Shown here one piece after another: positions 47,374-58,125 of a stretch of 64,000 nt of DNA. The notes beneath the pieces were generated by a model. That model was not told the DNA's origin. It made no database searches and was given only the letters and a program-made list of their open reading frames with translations. Numbering within the stretch: the stretch's first letter is position 1; each line of letters starts with the position of its first letter. Origin of the DNA: Pseudoneurospora amorphoporcata (Eukaryota > Ascomycota > Sordariomycetes > Sordariales > Sordariaceae). The stretch covers positions 1-64,000 of the forward strand of contig MU859144.1 in the NCBI GenBank assembly GCA_033297205.1, read 5' to 3'. The position numbers and the translations under genes were made by a program.

Positions 47374-50072
47374 GTTGGCTCTGTAGTTACGAGAAAGACG
47401 CGGCGGTGGGCAGGCACGGCAACGGAACCGACCGATGGGTTCGGCGTCGGTGATGAGCAGAGTGGCGTTGGGCGGGCACCGTGACGCGGAGCCGGTGCTT
47501 TGAGTTGACTTCCGGCTAAGGCAGTTGTCGTGCTCTTTGGGCACAAGAGCGGCGGCGGGAAACGGGTAACGGGAGGAGATGTTTGTGGAGAAAGGAGGGG
47601 ATCACGAGGATGTTATTGTTGTTGTCGGTGTAGAGGTAGCTGTGAGATGGAAGAAGATCACGGAAAGAGAGTGTCGCCCCTGGGCCTCGTACCCCTGGGG
47701 CCAACCCTGGGTGATTGAGGTGCTCTCGGTGTTCTTGTCTGGCTCAATCGGCTGGGGTTGTCCGGCCGCCACGGGGACAACTGCAAAGCCGGTTCCGGAA
47801 TTCGTGGTCGAATGATAATCTGTGAAGCTTGTCTGGCCGCCCAGTTGCCCACAATCATCCAGTCTCCGTTCCGCTAGCGCAGCGGGCCGTTAACGTTACG
47901 TTGGCGTGGATGATCATGGCCGAATTTCGAGTTTGCCAGCGAACGCTTTTTGTTGCCATTCCGTCAAAGAGAAGGTGACGGTGAGGGTTTCCCACACGGT
48001 CAGGTAGGTTGGTAGTTCCTATAGAAGACGACCCCGCATAAGGTACCTTAGTTAACAGTCAGGGGTTCAAGGGTCACAGCGCCTGCCTGTTTGGTGGTTC
48101 TGCCGTTCTGGAGGTGGCCGGGCACAGCCAGGGATAACGCGGGAGTCTGGATCCAGGTCCGAACAGTTACCCGTTTTGGACAGAAAATATCCGTGCACCC
48201 CTAAGGTTACAAGTCACTCCAATACTCTTCTCACAACGAACGCTAAGCTGGAATGCTCCTTTTCGCACCTACTCTGGCCATAAAAGGTTTTTTTTTTTGG
48301 ATGAAATGCCGGATCCAAACCTGGACAAACAAGAATCATTGCATATTTACGTCGGGGTCAATTTAAATGCTGAGTTTTAAAGTTTTTTTCTATATACAAA
48401 GCGCTCTAACCACTTCCTGTCCAAAACGGGTAACTGTTCGGACCTGGATAACGAACCCCGATATCCGCGCCGCGCCGACGTTCGGGAGCTCTGCCATCCA
48501 TGTCGGGTTCTGCCGGCAACGGACCTTGCTTGTGTAGAGGTACCTCTACAGTGTCGGGACTGGGCTGCCAGTGGGCTGCGAACCATGACGGCGTCGGCAG
48601 CCTACCTCTAGGTAGCGTAGGTACAGGAGGTCTGTTCCCGGTAAACGGTATTCTAGAGGTTCCGTGCCCGTCCACTGCCCGGCACACCCCAACTTACACC
48701 ACGACCCGATTCTTGTGTTCCGCCCCGAGATGTGCTCCCGGTTCGGCCGCCGTACGTAGGTACGTCGGCCGATTAGTAGGTAGTGTAGAGGTAAGGTAGT
48801 CGGGTGCTCTTGATTGCCACTCGTTCCATTGAGGGCCTCCATTGAGTAGCCCTGGCGGGTACCTGAACAGCGCAATTTTGCTCATCAACAATAGTCTACA
48901 TATATACCTACCTCTACACTACCTATGTACCAATGGATTCCACTGTGTTGCAAGCAATGCAGGCGGCCGAAAGCGTTATGGCGCCGTTGCGTCTTTCCAG
49001 TCCCTTGTCCGCCCACCGTTTGGTTCATCTCCTTCGGCATCATCATTCAGTAAAACTGCCCGAAGAAGCAATCACAGAACAGATGTGATGGTGACGCTTG
49101 CTGCAATTGCAAGTGGTTGTCCGACAGCATCCTGTGTTCATGATGGATGCAAAACCCGCAAAGCGAGAACCTGCCTGCCCCAACGCCGAGTGCCTATAAG
49201 AAAGGCACGATGCCATACGTGGTTACCACCCGTGGCAGGCTGATGGCGTTCCTTTTCCTGTCGGTCTGAATTGAACGGTTTGTACATGCTTGGACTCTTC
49301 CTGCTACTCAAGTCTCATCAGCTGATCCTTTCTAGGCGAACTGGATTGAGATGTTATGGTAACAGCTGGCAAGTGGCTTCAGCTTCAACCACTTCGTTTT
49401 GAAACATTCACGGTGCTAGTCTCAACACCAAGGAGTGCTTCAGGAATGTCGCAAGACAGGGGTTTGCCCGTCTAAGCGACACCAATACGCGCTTACTCCT
49501 TGATGTTAAAGCCGCGTGGACGACAGCCATGGTTCGTCTCGACCGTCCTCTCGGTGTTCGTGAGCCGTGCTTCGTTCCCATCTCCGCCATCAGATCGCTA
49601 TTACACTCCCGATCTGCCAATCAAAGTACATGGGTTAGGTTCTCAAACACTCACCTACCTGCCTTATCATGCCCCGATACCATTGTCAGAGGACCCATGG
49701 GGACGTTGGCTCGGTTCCAGTGCGTTGCTGAGGAAAATGGGATCCTTGGGAGTCCCTATTGTTGTCGCCCTCGTGACATCAACTGATAATCTGCTCTACG
49801 ACATGGCAAATTGTGCTTGCTCAGTGACCGTCGTCCTCATCACTCGCAGACAGTCCATGATTATACCGACATAGACAGGCCCTCAAGGCCCCATCATTCT
49901 CTTCGTCCACCTGGAGTGTCATTTATCCATCATACTGGTATTAATTTTCTTTCTTTTCTCTGCGACTGGATTCGCCAGACAGGGAGGAACAGAGATCAAG
50001 TTCCAGCATGTCATCACCCAGTCCTCCTTCAGGAGGGATGTCATTTATTTTCACGACTACCAGAGGCAAACG
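47374..50072. other. Intergenic interval containing a TIR element
   Basis: No gene recognised in 2.7 kb. It contains the inverted-repeat element at 48151-48449 and several AGGTACCT-type palindromes (48040-48050, 48536-48550, 48596-48622, 48755-48790). Confidence 0.5.
48151..48449. mobile_element. Small element or hairpin with perfect 33-bp inverted repeats
   Basis: 48151-48183 and 48417-48449 are exact reverse complements over 33 bases (starting ATCCAGGTCCGAACAGTTAC), separated by 233 bp. There is no coding frame inside. Sequence outside the arms is not repeated and no target duplication is obvious. A MITE is the simplest reading. Confidence 0.65.
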
Positions 50073-51863
50073 ATGTACAGCGATACTCAAAGCTGTCCAA
50101 TCCAGCAGTGTACGAACGGCCAGGGCCACAATTCTCGGTTGTCGGCGACGACAACGACTTCGGCGACAGCGGTAGAAGCAACAACGACAGCGATAGGGGT
50201 GACAACAAGGGAGGAAAATTCGCTACCAATCAACGCCAGTGCGAGCCCGCCTTCGCCGTTCGATGACCCTCCAGTGCCCATTTTAATGAGTACGCCGAGC
50301 ACATCGGCCACAACATCCATTATACCTACTAACACGAGCACCTCTTCGCCTTTGTTGGTGACATCATCACCGGGACCCGAAGAGGCTTCCACGGACCAGG
50401 AGACTGCGACTTCACTGGGAGCAAGCATTGTGGAAGTAACAGCCTCAGAAATATCCCCGGATGATGCGGTAGCAACGCCTTTTGCTAGCACAGCGACCAA
50501 CCTTCAACCATCTTCGGACAACAATGCAGCACAGGCCACGGAAACCCCGAGTATTATACCGACTTTAGGCTCGGTTCCAAGTACCAACAGCAAAAGCGAA
50601 GCCGCGAAAGTGGCTGGAGGTGTGCTCAGCGGTCTTGTGGTTCTCAGTCTCATCGAGCTCCTTTTCTAGCTGTGGAGACGACGAAGAGTGCAGAAGAGGA
50701 GGAGTACCCTTCTGACTCCTCTGGGCACTGGTCCTGGGACAAACCCTGATGGGAATGAAAAGAAGCCTTACATCATCAGTCGACGTAGCATTGGCCCAAC
50801 ACCGGTGCTCGTGAAGGCAAAGGCCGCTTTGGGCTACAACTCGAAGAAAATTCGAGAACGCATCAGTCAGGCCTTTCCCAGAAGGCAGCATCCGGATATT
50901 ATCGCCTTCGAACCGACAGCAATCTCAGGGACTCCTCGGCACGCACGGCCGTAACCCCTCGCTGTTTTTTACCAACAGCGTAAAAGGGACGGGGTTGGTG
51001 AAGGCGAGCATCTCGAACTGGTGGTCTCGAATAACATCCCATATGTACACCAGCAAACGGCACAATGACGAGGTTGTGCGAGACAGATATTCCGATACAG
51101 AAAACACCAGCGAAATGCAGACCAGGCTCCAGTACCAACCCGACTTCCTCACGTTGATACGTATAGACGAAGATGATCTCGGCCGAGAAGTCCAAGGACA
51201 GCAGCGTGTTAGTGGCAGCAGAGACAAACCTCCAACGACTCAACTACTGCACCCTGCCGAAAGGAATAACCCCTTCAGAAACCCCAACACACTCAGCCAT
51301 GTGTCAGCCATACCAGCACCCCTAGCAGCCGCCGGCGGTCCTTCCGACAATCCTTTCAGCGACCCTGTTCCTGGACCGCCAACAGCAACCAGCGACCGCA
51401 CCGACGACCACCGCCGCCGCCGTCAGTCACGGGGCCAGTCCATCAGCGGCAACACAGCCAAAATAAACCCATCTCGACAGCCCAGCACCCGCACCTACCG
51501 CGAAAGCATGGACTCCTTCACCACCCAGCGGAATAAATTCCGCTCAGACCCATTTGACTTGGAGCGTCCTGAGCTCTTGTGTCATGGTGTTCCGCAAGTT
51601 ATGGCAAGCCAAGGGACGGCAACGACAGGAGGGCCTAGACATCCACCTGGTGCACATACGGCCAGGAGAGCCTGGGTGGTTCGTCGAGGTACTCTTACCC
51701 GAGCGGCGTTGTTAGTTTGGATGATGAGTGGAATGATCCGGGGCCGGATGTCGGTCCTGCTTCTGCTAGGAATGGGGGTAATGGAGCTTATGGGAGGGTG
51801 AGGGGTGGGAGTGTGAGTGTTGGACGGAGTGGAGGGCTAGGGTTCGTGGGAAGGGCAATGTAA
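50073..51863 (+). pseudogene. Decayed Ser/Thr-rich single-pass membrane protein gene
   Basis: The frame from 50073 encodes about 180 Ser/Thr/Pro-rich residues, as in fungal cell-wall sensors or WSC/Mid2-like proteins. A hydrophobic span AAKVAGGVLSGLVVLSLIELLF follows, then a TAG at 50667-50669 exactly where the span meets WRRRRVQKRRSTLL. The same frame goes on for ~90 residues (RRSIGPTPVLVKAKAALGY), a normal cytoplasmic tail, to a stop at 50952. The tail resumes in another frame from about 50995 (NPFSDPVPGPP, FRSDPFDLERPELL). It shifts back near 51650-51690 to end in DDEWNDPGPDVG, a Gly-rich stretch and TAA at 51861. One nonsense codon and two frameshifts indicate a pseudogene; sequencing error or stop readthrough could explain part. 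The 5' end with a signal peptide was not found. Confidence 0.6.
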
Positions 51864-52432
51864 GAGAGTGGCTGGTTAGCATAGGTAGTGGTGAATGCTA
51901 ATGGATATTGCTATTATGACATGTATATGTATCCATCCTCTATTCACATAATTCTTCAATGGTTCAAAATTAGTTGTCCCTGCGCAAAGGTCAAGTTGCC
52001 GGGCATTTAGGGCATGTCCGCCGTACGAACGACAGGAGATACAGACGATGTTGGGTGACAGCTACTCGGGTAACATAAAAAGCCCATCCAGAAGCAGACT
52101 CGGTCTTCACGATCACAGTCCAACGGCGGCCACTGCCATTGGTACTTATCACCAGCATCCCAACAAATAGTCTCCGGTGTAATTCAATACGGAGCGTAGC
52201 TGCAAGAAGTACCCAATTGCCTTTTCCAGACCGCTTGCATGCTTCACGTCACCCAGCTCGGCCAGAGCACTGCATTTTTGCCCTCGCCCATCGGCACCCT
52301 TAAACTTTAACTCTCATTCCTGTTTTGTTTCTTATCATCCGTTTTCTGTTTTCCAGCACCACCCTTGTAGGCGCTATTTCTTGCCTTCAGGTCCGTCCCA
52401 AACACCTCAGCCACCCATCCTTCAGCGACATT
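51864..52432. other. Intergenic, no gene seen
   Basis: Lies between the 3' end of the decayed membrane-protein gene and the 3' end of the small membrane-protein gene. Nothing recognisable. Confidence 0.5.
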
Positions 52433-52859
52433 CTAAGCCGCCTTTCTGAACGTTCCCGTCTTCTTTCTCTTCTTGTTCGCGTTCACCTCCTCCTCGCCCA
52501 GCTCCCACGCCTTGACGAACCAGCTCTGCGTCCGGTCCAGGTACGTTTCGTCGCCGACGTCCTTGACTCCCACCCGTAAGCCGCCGTCTTTGGAAAAGGC
52601 GAGGTTCTTGCGCTCCATGCGCTGCGCCGTGTGGCCGCGGAATTGGAGGGCCGCCAGGTAGATGTGATAGACCACGAAACCGATACCGGCTGCGACGACT
52701 AGCGTGAGGATGAGGGGGAGAACTTGGCTGTGCTTTTGGTTAGCTTTGTTGCCTTGAGTATCATCTTGTTGCCATCAATTTCTGTTGATGGCGGGGCCCG
52801 CGCAAAAGCGACGGGATGCAAGGTATGATGTCATACCTGAAGGCTGATGAAGGTGCCAT
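52433..52859 (-). CDS. Small single-pass membrane protein, 105 residues
   Basis: Exons 52859-52837 and 52727-52433 (donor GTATGA, acceptor CACAG) encode 105 residues starting MAPSSAFSQ. One hydrophobic helix at about residues 9-32 (VLPLILTLVVAAGIGFVVYH) is followed by a soluble, charged segment with ERKNLAFSKDGGLRVGV and DETYLDRTQSWFVKAWEL, ending in a Lys-rich tail. The layout suggests a tail exposed to one side of an organelle membrane; the short uncharged N terminus gives no clear targeting signal. I believe it belongs to a conserved fungal family of unknown function, from memory of similar small proteins, not from a search. The first exon is too short to show as an open frame. Confidence 0.75.
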
Positions 52860-54602
52860 TTTCGGACGAGTTCGGTTTTCAGAGTTCGGCGTTGCTGGCC
52901 GTTGTTGTCAAGTTTAACCCGGGAAAGTAAAGGACTATTCCAAGAAACTGTTGTCTTTTTGGTGAAGTTCGTCCTCGATGTTTCTCGTCGGGCGCAGGGA
53001 AATGAGGTTTGTAGTGTGAGGTGTGCAGTTTTCTACTGGGGAAATCGGCTGACATGTAAGTTGCGACCGGGCCCGAAGGTTTTGAGGTCTCCTTCAAAGG
53101 GTAGGAGGGAAAGATATTTCGATGGATTGGTAGTCCACTACCGAGTGTCACCAAGCTGATAGTAGGTAGGCTGTGAGTAAGATGTGTGTTTTGGGATAGG
53201 CCGAGTAGTCAGACCAGCGGCACTCGGTGTACATGTATCCGTGGCGCGCAAAGCTAGGTGGGACGAAGATGAGGTAGTGGTGAGGACCGTAAAAGGATTT
53301 AAGAAAATCCTGAATCATACCTAAATACCACCTGCACTCCCCAACCCTAAAAGCGGCCGGGGATGGAAGGCAGCAGTGCAAACGGTTGGTTCAAAGGCGG
53401 AAGGCAATACTTAGCGGGTAGAGCCGTGTAAATAAGGTATGGCCCAACTTCTGGAAGGTGCTTCTCTCAAATATCAACTGTGTTCAGACTGCCGAGATTC
53501 ACTGGATTGCGATATTCACATTTTCCCGTCTCACCCGTTCCTCCATCCACATGAATGGAAATGCTCGGCATGTTACTTGGGAGGGGAGTCTCGGATGGAT
53601 GACCAGTGTATGTCTGGTGACGTGCGACTTAGTTGGGCGGGGAGTCTTGGTTTTCTGTAAACGCCGTACCTGTGGCGCCGTTTCTTGTCAATCAGCGGGA
53701 CACACCCCTTACACCTGCCGCGTCTGCTTTGAGGGCGCAGTTGGCATGCCGAGTCCTCTCTTGAGCAACAATAAACTTAGCGTTTGTGTGCTGTCGCGAA
53801 ACTTATCCATTCTCCTTCTCCTTCGTGTTGGGTCCAGTTTCTGTTTTGATACTGGCTGATTGCGTATTGTGCCGCCCAAGCTCCCTCCCGTCGTGAGCTC
53901 AACCCGGCGTTGGTGGCATTAGTCTCCAGCTACGAATGTAGGAACAAACAACAGAATTCGCGGATTTGAGAACCCTGTTGGTAAGTAGTTGTCAACGCAA
54001 AAACATGCGTGCTCTATCGAGGCCAAGTTGCAAGTTAGCTAATCAGAGAACTTGGCATCACGTGCTGCAGTGGATGGTGTTTCAACCCAGTCTAAGTTTT
54101 TATCACACAACGCATTGTCCAACACCTCTATCCAAACCTGGAATTGAAGTGAGCCTCGAGGGTGGTGATACTTGGTAAGGTACCTAGGTACTTACGAATC
54201 ATTACCCCCAGCTGTCTGGCCCCAGCCTGTGTGGACACTCCCGTTAGTACTCCGCCCAGAGCGAGGCAGCTAAGGCCAGTCTGGCTTCCTAGCTTCCTGC
54301 CCTCCTGATTGATAGGTCTGATAGGTAGAGGCAGGTAGCCCCTCGCCGCCCAGTGCCCGATGCTGTTCGTTGTCGTAAATCGAGAGCTGTCAACTTCCCT
54401 TCCAAGCGCGCCTCAAAAGCTCCCCGTCACCAAACCTACCTTCTCCACCGCCCGCCGCTTCGCATCACTCACGACTTGGCCCCTGACTCCTTTTGCCGTT
54501 TCTCTCGCCTGCCACAAGCGTCATCGATATATCCACCAAGAAGTCCCGGCCATTAATTTCTCCCGCGCCGTCAGAGAAACCAAGCAGCGGACAATAAACA
54601 CC
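52860..54602. other. Divergent interval upstream of sec24
   Basis: No gene supported; frames up to 133 codons at 53439-53859 lack recognisable content. An AAGGTACCTAGGTACTT palindrome lies at about 54177-54193. The sec24 reading frame is open back to an ATG at 54360. Confidence 0.5.
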
Positions 54603-57600
54603 ATGGCGGCTCCTCCTCCCAACGATGGCTATGGCCAGTATCCCCCTCAGCAGTACGGCGAGCAGCCCCAATACGCCGTCGATCCCGCCCAACAAGCATA
54701 CGGTAGCCCGGCCTCTCCTCCGCCGCCAGCCGGCGCCCAGCACGGCGCGGACCATGGCAAGAAGAAGAAGAGAGCATACGCCGCCCAGGCTTTCGAGGTT
54801 GCCACAGGAGGCAATGCCGTAGTGGGCGGCCAGCCAGCAGCAGCAGCGCAATACGGCATCCCTCAGCCAGCAGCACCAGGATTTGGTGGATATCCGGCAC
54901 AAGATGTCCAACAACCGGCATACGGCGCTCCGACATCGCCGTATGGCGCGTCTCAGCCTGCTGTACCCGGAGTTGGAGGTTATCAGGCCCCCGATCCCTA
55001 CTACGGCCAGGGTGCTGCTCCGGCCGCCGTTGGCCCTGCCCCCGGAAGTGTTGCCGGCATCACCGCCGGTATCCAGTCTATGGGCTTTGGAGGACAGCCT
55101 CAGCAGCCTCAGCAACCCTCTGCCCAGGCGAGGGGTCCTGTGAACCAGCTTTATCCCACCGATCTACTCAACCAGCCCTTTAATGTCGCCGAACTCGAGC
55201 TGCCGCCTCCCCCCATTGTTCTTCCCCCTAATGTAAGCTCTTCGGGTTCGCAGGTTGGCCTATATGCCCATTGCTGACTTCCTGTTTCCAGTCTAGCGTT
55301 ACCCCTTCCCCAGATGCCAACTGCGCGCCAAAGTATGTGCGATCCACGTTGAATGCCGTACCCACCACCCACTCGTTGCTCAAGAAGAGCAAGCTGCCCT
55401 TTGCGCTTGTTATTCAACCATATGCAGCTCTTCATGACTTGGACGATCCGGTTCCTGTTGTGCAAGACCAAGTAATCTCCCGCTGCCGAAGATGTCGATC
55501 CTACATCAACCCATTCGTGACCTTCCTTGATCACGGTCACAGATGGCGTTGCAACATGTGCAACCTGACCAACGACGTCCCCCAGGCCTTCGATTGGGAT
55601 GCGGCGGCCCAGAAGAGTGTGGATAGATGGCAACGACATGAGCTGAACCATGCGGTTGTTGAGTTCGTTGCGCCCCAGGAGTATATGGTCAGACCGCCTC
55701 AGCCTCTGGTCTACCTTTTCTTGTTTGATGTCAGCTACGCGGCTGTCTCCACGGGTCTTTTGGCCACCAGCGCAAGGACAATTCTGGACAGCCTCGACAG
55801 GATACCGAATGCCGATCGCCGCACCCGCCTTGGATTCATCGCTGTGGATTCGAGTCTGCATTACTTCTCCGTTCCGAGAGACACGGAGGAAAATGGCGAG
55901 ACGAGCATGCTTGTGGTCAGCGATCTGGATGAGCCATTCCTCCCTGTTCCCGGGGAGTTGCTGGTTCCCCTCACCGAGTGCCGCCAGAACATCCAAAGTT
56001 TCCTCAACAAGTTGCCCGAGATGTTTGCGAACAACCAGAGCAACGGAAACTGCATGGGTTCGGCTCTCAGGGCTGGTCACAAGCTTATTGCTCCCCTCGG
56101 TGGTAAGATCGTGGTGTTGAGCTCTTCTCTGCCTAACGTGGGTTATGGAAAGCTCGAGATGAGAGAAGACAAGAAACTTCTTGGCACGTCCAAGGAAAGT
56201 GGGCTCTTGCAGACTGCTAATTCCTTCTACAAGAGCTTCGCCGTCGAGTGCTCCAAGAACCAAGTGTCTATCGACATGTTCCTGTTCTCTTCTCAGTATC
56301 AAGATGTGGCCTCCTTGAGCAACCTTCCGCGGTACACTGGTGGTCAAACATGGTTCTACCCAGGTTGGAACGCCGCTAGGGCCGAGGACGCCGTCAAGTT
56401 TGCGTCCGAATTCAGCGACTACCTGTCGTCTGAGATTGGCCTCGAGGCTGTCCTCCGTGTTCGCGCTACTACGGGACTGCGGATGAGCACGTTCTACGGC
56501 AACTTCTTTAACCGAAGCTCGGACTTGTGCGCTTTCCCGGCTTTCCCCCGTGATCAGTGCTACGTCGTTGAGGTTGCCATCGATGAGAACCTTACCAAAA
56601 ACTTTGTGTGCTTGCAGACGGCGGTACTACACACCACGTGCAATGGCGAGCGTCGCATCCGTGTCATGACTCTGGCGCTGCCTACCACCACCAACCTCGC
56701 CGATGTATACGCCTCAGCCGATCAGTGCGCTATCGCTACCTACTTCAGTCACAAGGCGGTTGAAAAGGCCCTTGGTAATTCCCTGGATGCGGCAAGAGAT
56801 CTGCCTCAGCAGAAGGTTACCGAGCTTCTGCAGACCTTCAGGAAGGAGCTGGGCGGAGGTAGTATGGGTGGCGGCCTTCAGTTCCCGTCTAATCTTCGTG
56901 GTTTGCCCGCCCTTTGCCTGGGTTTGACCAAGCATGTTGGTTTAAGGAAGTCGGCGCTTATTCCTTCGGATATTCGCTCTGCCGCCCTCTGCCAACTCTC
57001 TACCCTTCCTCTGCCGCTGCTTATGCAGTACATCTACCCCAGGCTTTACTCGCTGCACGACATGCCTGACAATGCCGGTATCCCCGACCCGGAGACGAGC
57101 CAGATTGTCCTCCCACCGCCTATGAACCTCTCCTCGGAGAGGTTCGCTCCGTTCGGGTTGTATCTTATCGACGACGGCCAAACGCAATTCCTCTGGGTCG
57201 GCCGTGACGCTGTGCCTCAACTTATTCTCGATGTATTCGGAGTGCAGGAACGCACTCAGGTCGCTGTTGGAAAGGGCACTTTGCCTGAGTTGGACAATGA
57301 CTTCAACGAGCGTGTGAGGAACGTGATTGCCAAGAGCAGAGACCACAAGAGTAAGGGTGTTGGCAGCATCACTTTGCCTCATCTGTACATTGTCAGGGAG
57401 GACGGTGAGCCAAGCCTTAAGCTGTGGGCTCAAACTCTCTTGGTGGAAGACCGGGCGGATCAGGGCATGAGCTTCCAACAGTGGATGGGCATGCTGAGGG
57501 AGAAGGTGAGTAACTAAAACCTTGGTTTGCATTGTTCTTGTTGCTGCTGCTTTTCTGTTTTACTGCCAATGGTTGGAAAGCGGATCTGGGGCGCTAACAG

Positions 57601-57625
57601 ACTGTGCAAACAGGTTGTGCAGTGA
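54603..57625 (+). CDS. sec24: SEC24, cargo-binding subunit of COPII
   Basis: Exons 54603-55232, 55292-57505 and 57614-57625 give 951 residues; the last exon is 12 nt and encodes VVQ-stop. Sec24 with Sec23 forms the inner COPII coat and selects cargo for ER export. The N-terminal ~200 residues are Pro/Gln/Tyr/Gly-rich and disordered. The family core follows: NQLYPTDLLNQPFNV, the zinc finger with Cys275, Cys278, Cys297 and Cys300 (CRRC, CNMC), the trunk starting YLFLFDVSYAAV, a β-barrel segment, the helical domain and the gelsolin-like domain (FAPFGLYLIDDGQTQFLWVG). Length is close to yeast Sec24 (926). ATG at 54603 lies in CACCATGG; an in-frame ATG at 54360 would add 81 residues without a stop between. 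Confidence 0.96.
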
Positions 57626-58031
57626 TCGCATTCACACCATCCTAGCGGGCGAGAAGGTATCTTCGATATTTATACGTGACGGACCGTAAAGGGTTGCCGT
57701 TGGCAGGATCCAGGACATGCTTATCTTCAAATCCTTAAGCGGGTGTAAAGAAAAGAGACAGGGGTGCATGTGGCGGACAGACGCAAAAGAAGCGGATTCG
57801 CATTACAAACTCAAATGTAATAGTCTAAGAATGGATTTTTATACAATCTATCTGGGACTATTCCCATTGTGACCGGTGAACAAGTGTTATAACATTTAAG
57901 TACTAAACGATAGCGCAGGTGTGTGACACGCTTCAGAGTGCTTCATCAACAGCTTGGTGTGATGACTCTGAGAGGGTATGGGACCAAATGAAGTACTTGA
58001 ACTAGTTTTCAAATATCATCTAATAGCAAAT
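57626..58031. other. sec24 3' flank
   Basis: About 400 bp between the sec24 stop and the tRNA-Gln gene. No gene seen. Confidence 0.5.
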
Positions 58032-58125
58032 GGTTGTATAGTGTAGCGGTTATCACTCCGGATTCTGAGTCTCCGAAATTATCAGAAACATTCCGGCAAC
58101 CCCGGTTCGATTCCGGGTACGACCT
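58032..58125 (+). tRNA. tRNA-Gln(CTG) with intron
   Basis: The acceptor stem GGTTGTA pairs with TACGACC (one G-T pair), discriminator T. The D arm is GTGTAGCGGTTATCAC and the anticodon stem CCGGA pairs with TCCGG. The loop TTCTGA places CTG at positions 34-36. An intron of about 22 nt follows A37 at the canonical site. The T arm is CCCCGGTTCGATTCCGGG. The body resembles yeast tRNA-Gln. A short T run (58130-58133) may serve as the Pol III terminator. Confidence 0.92.
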
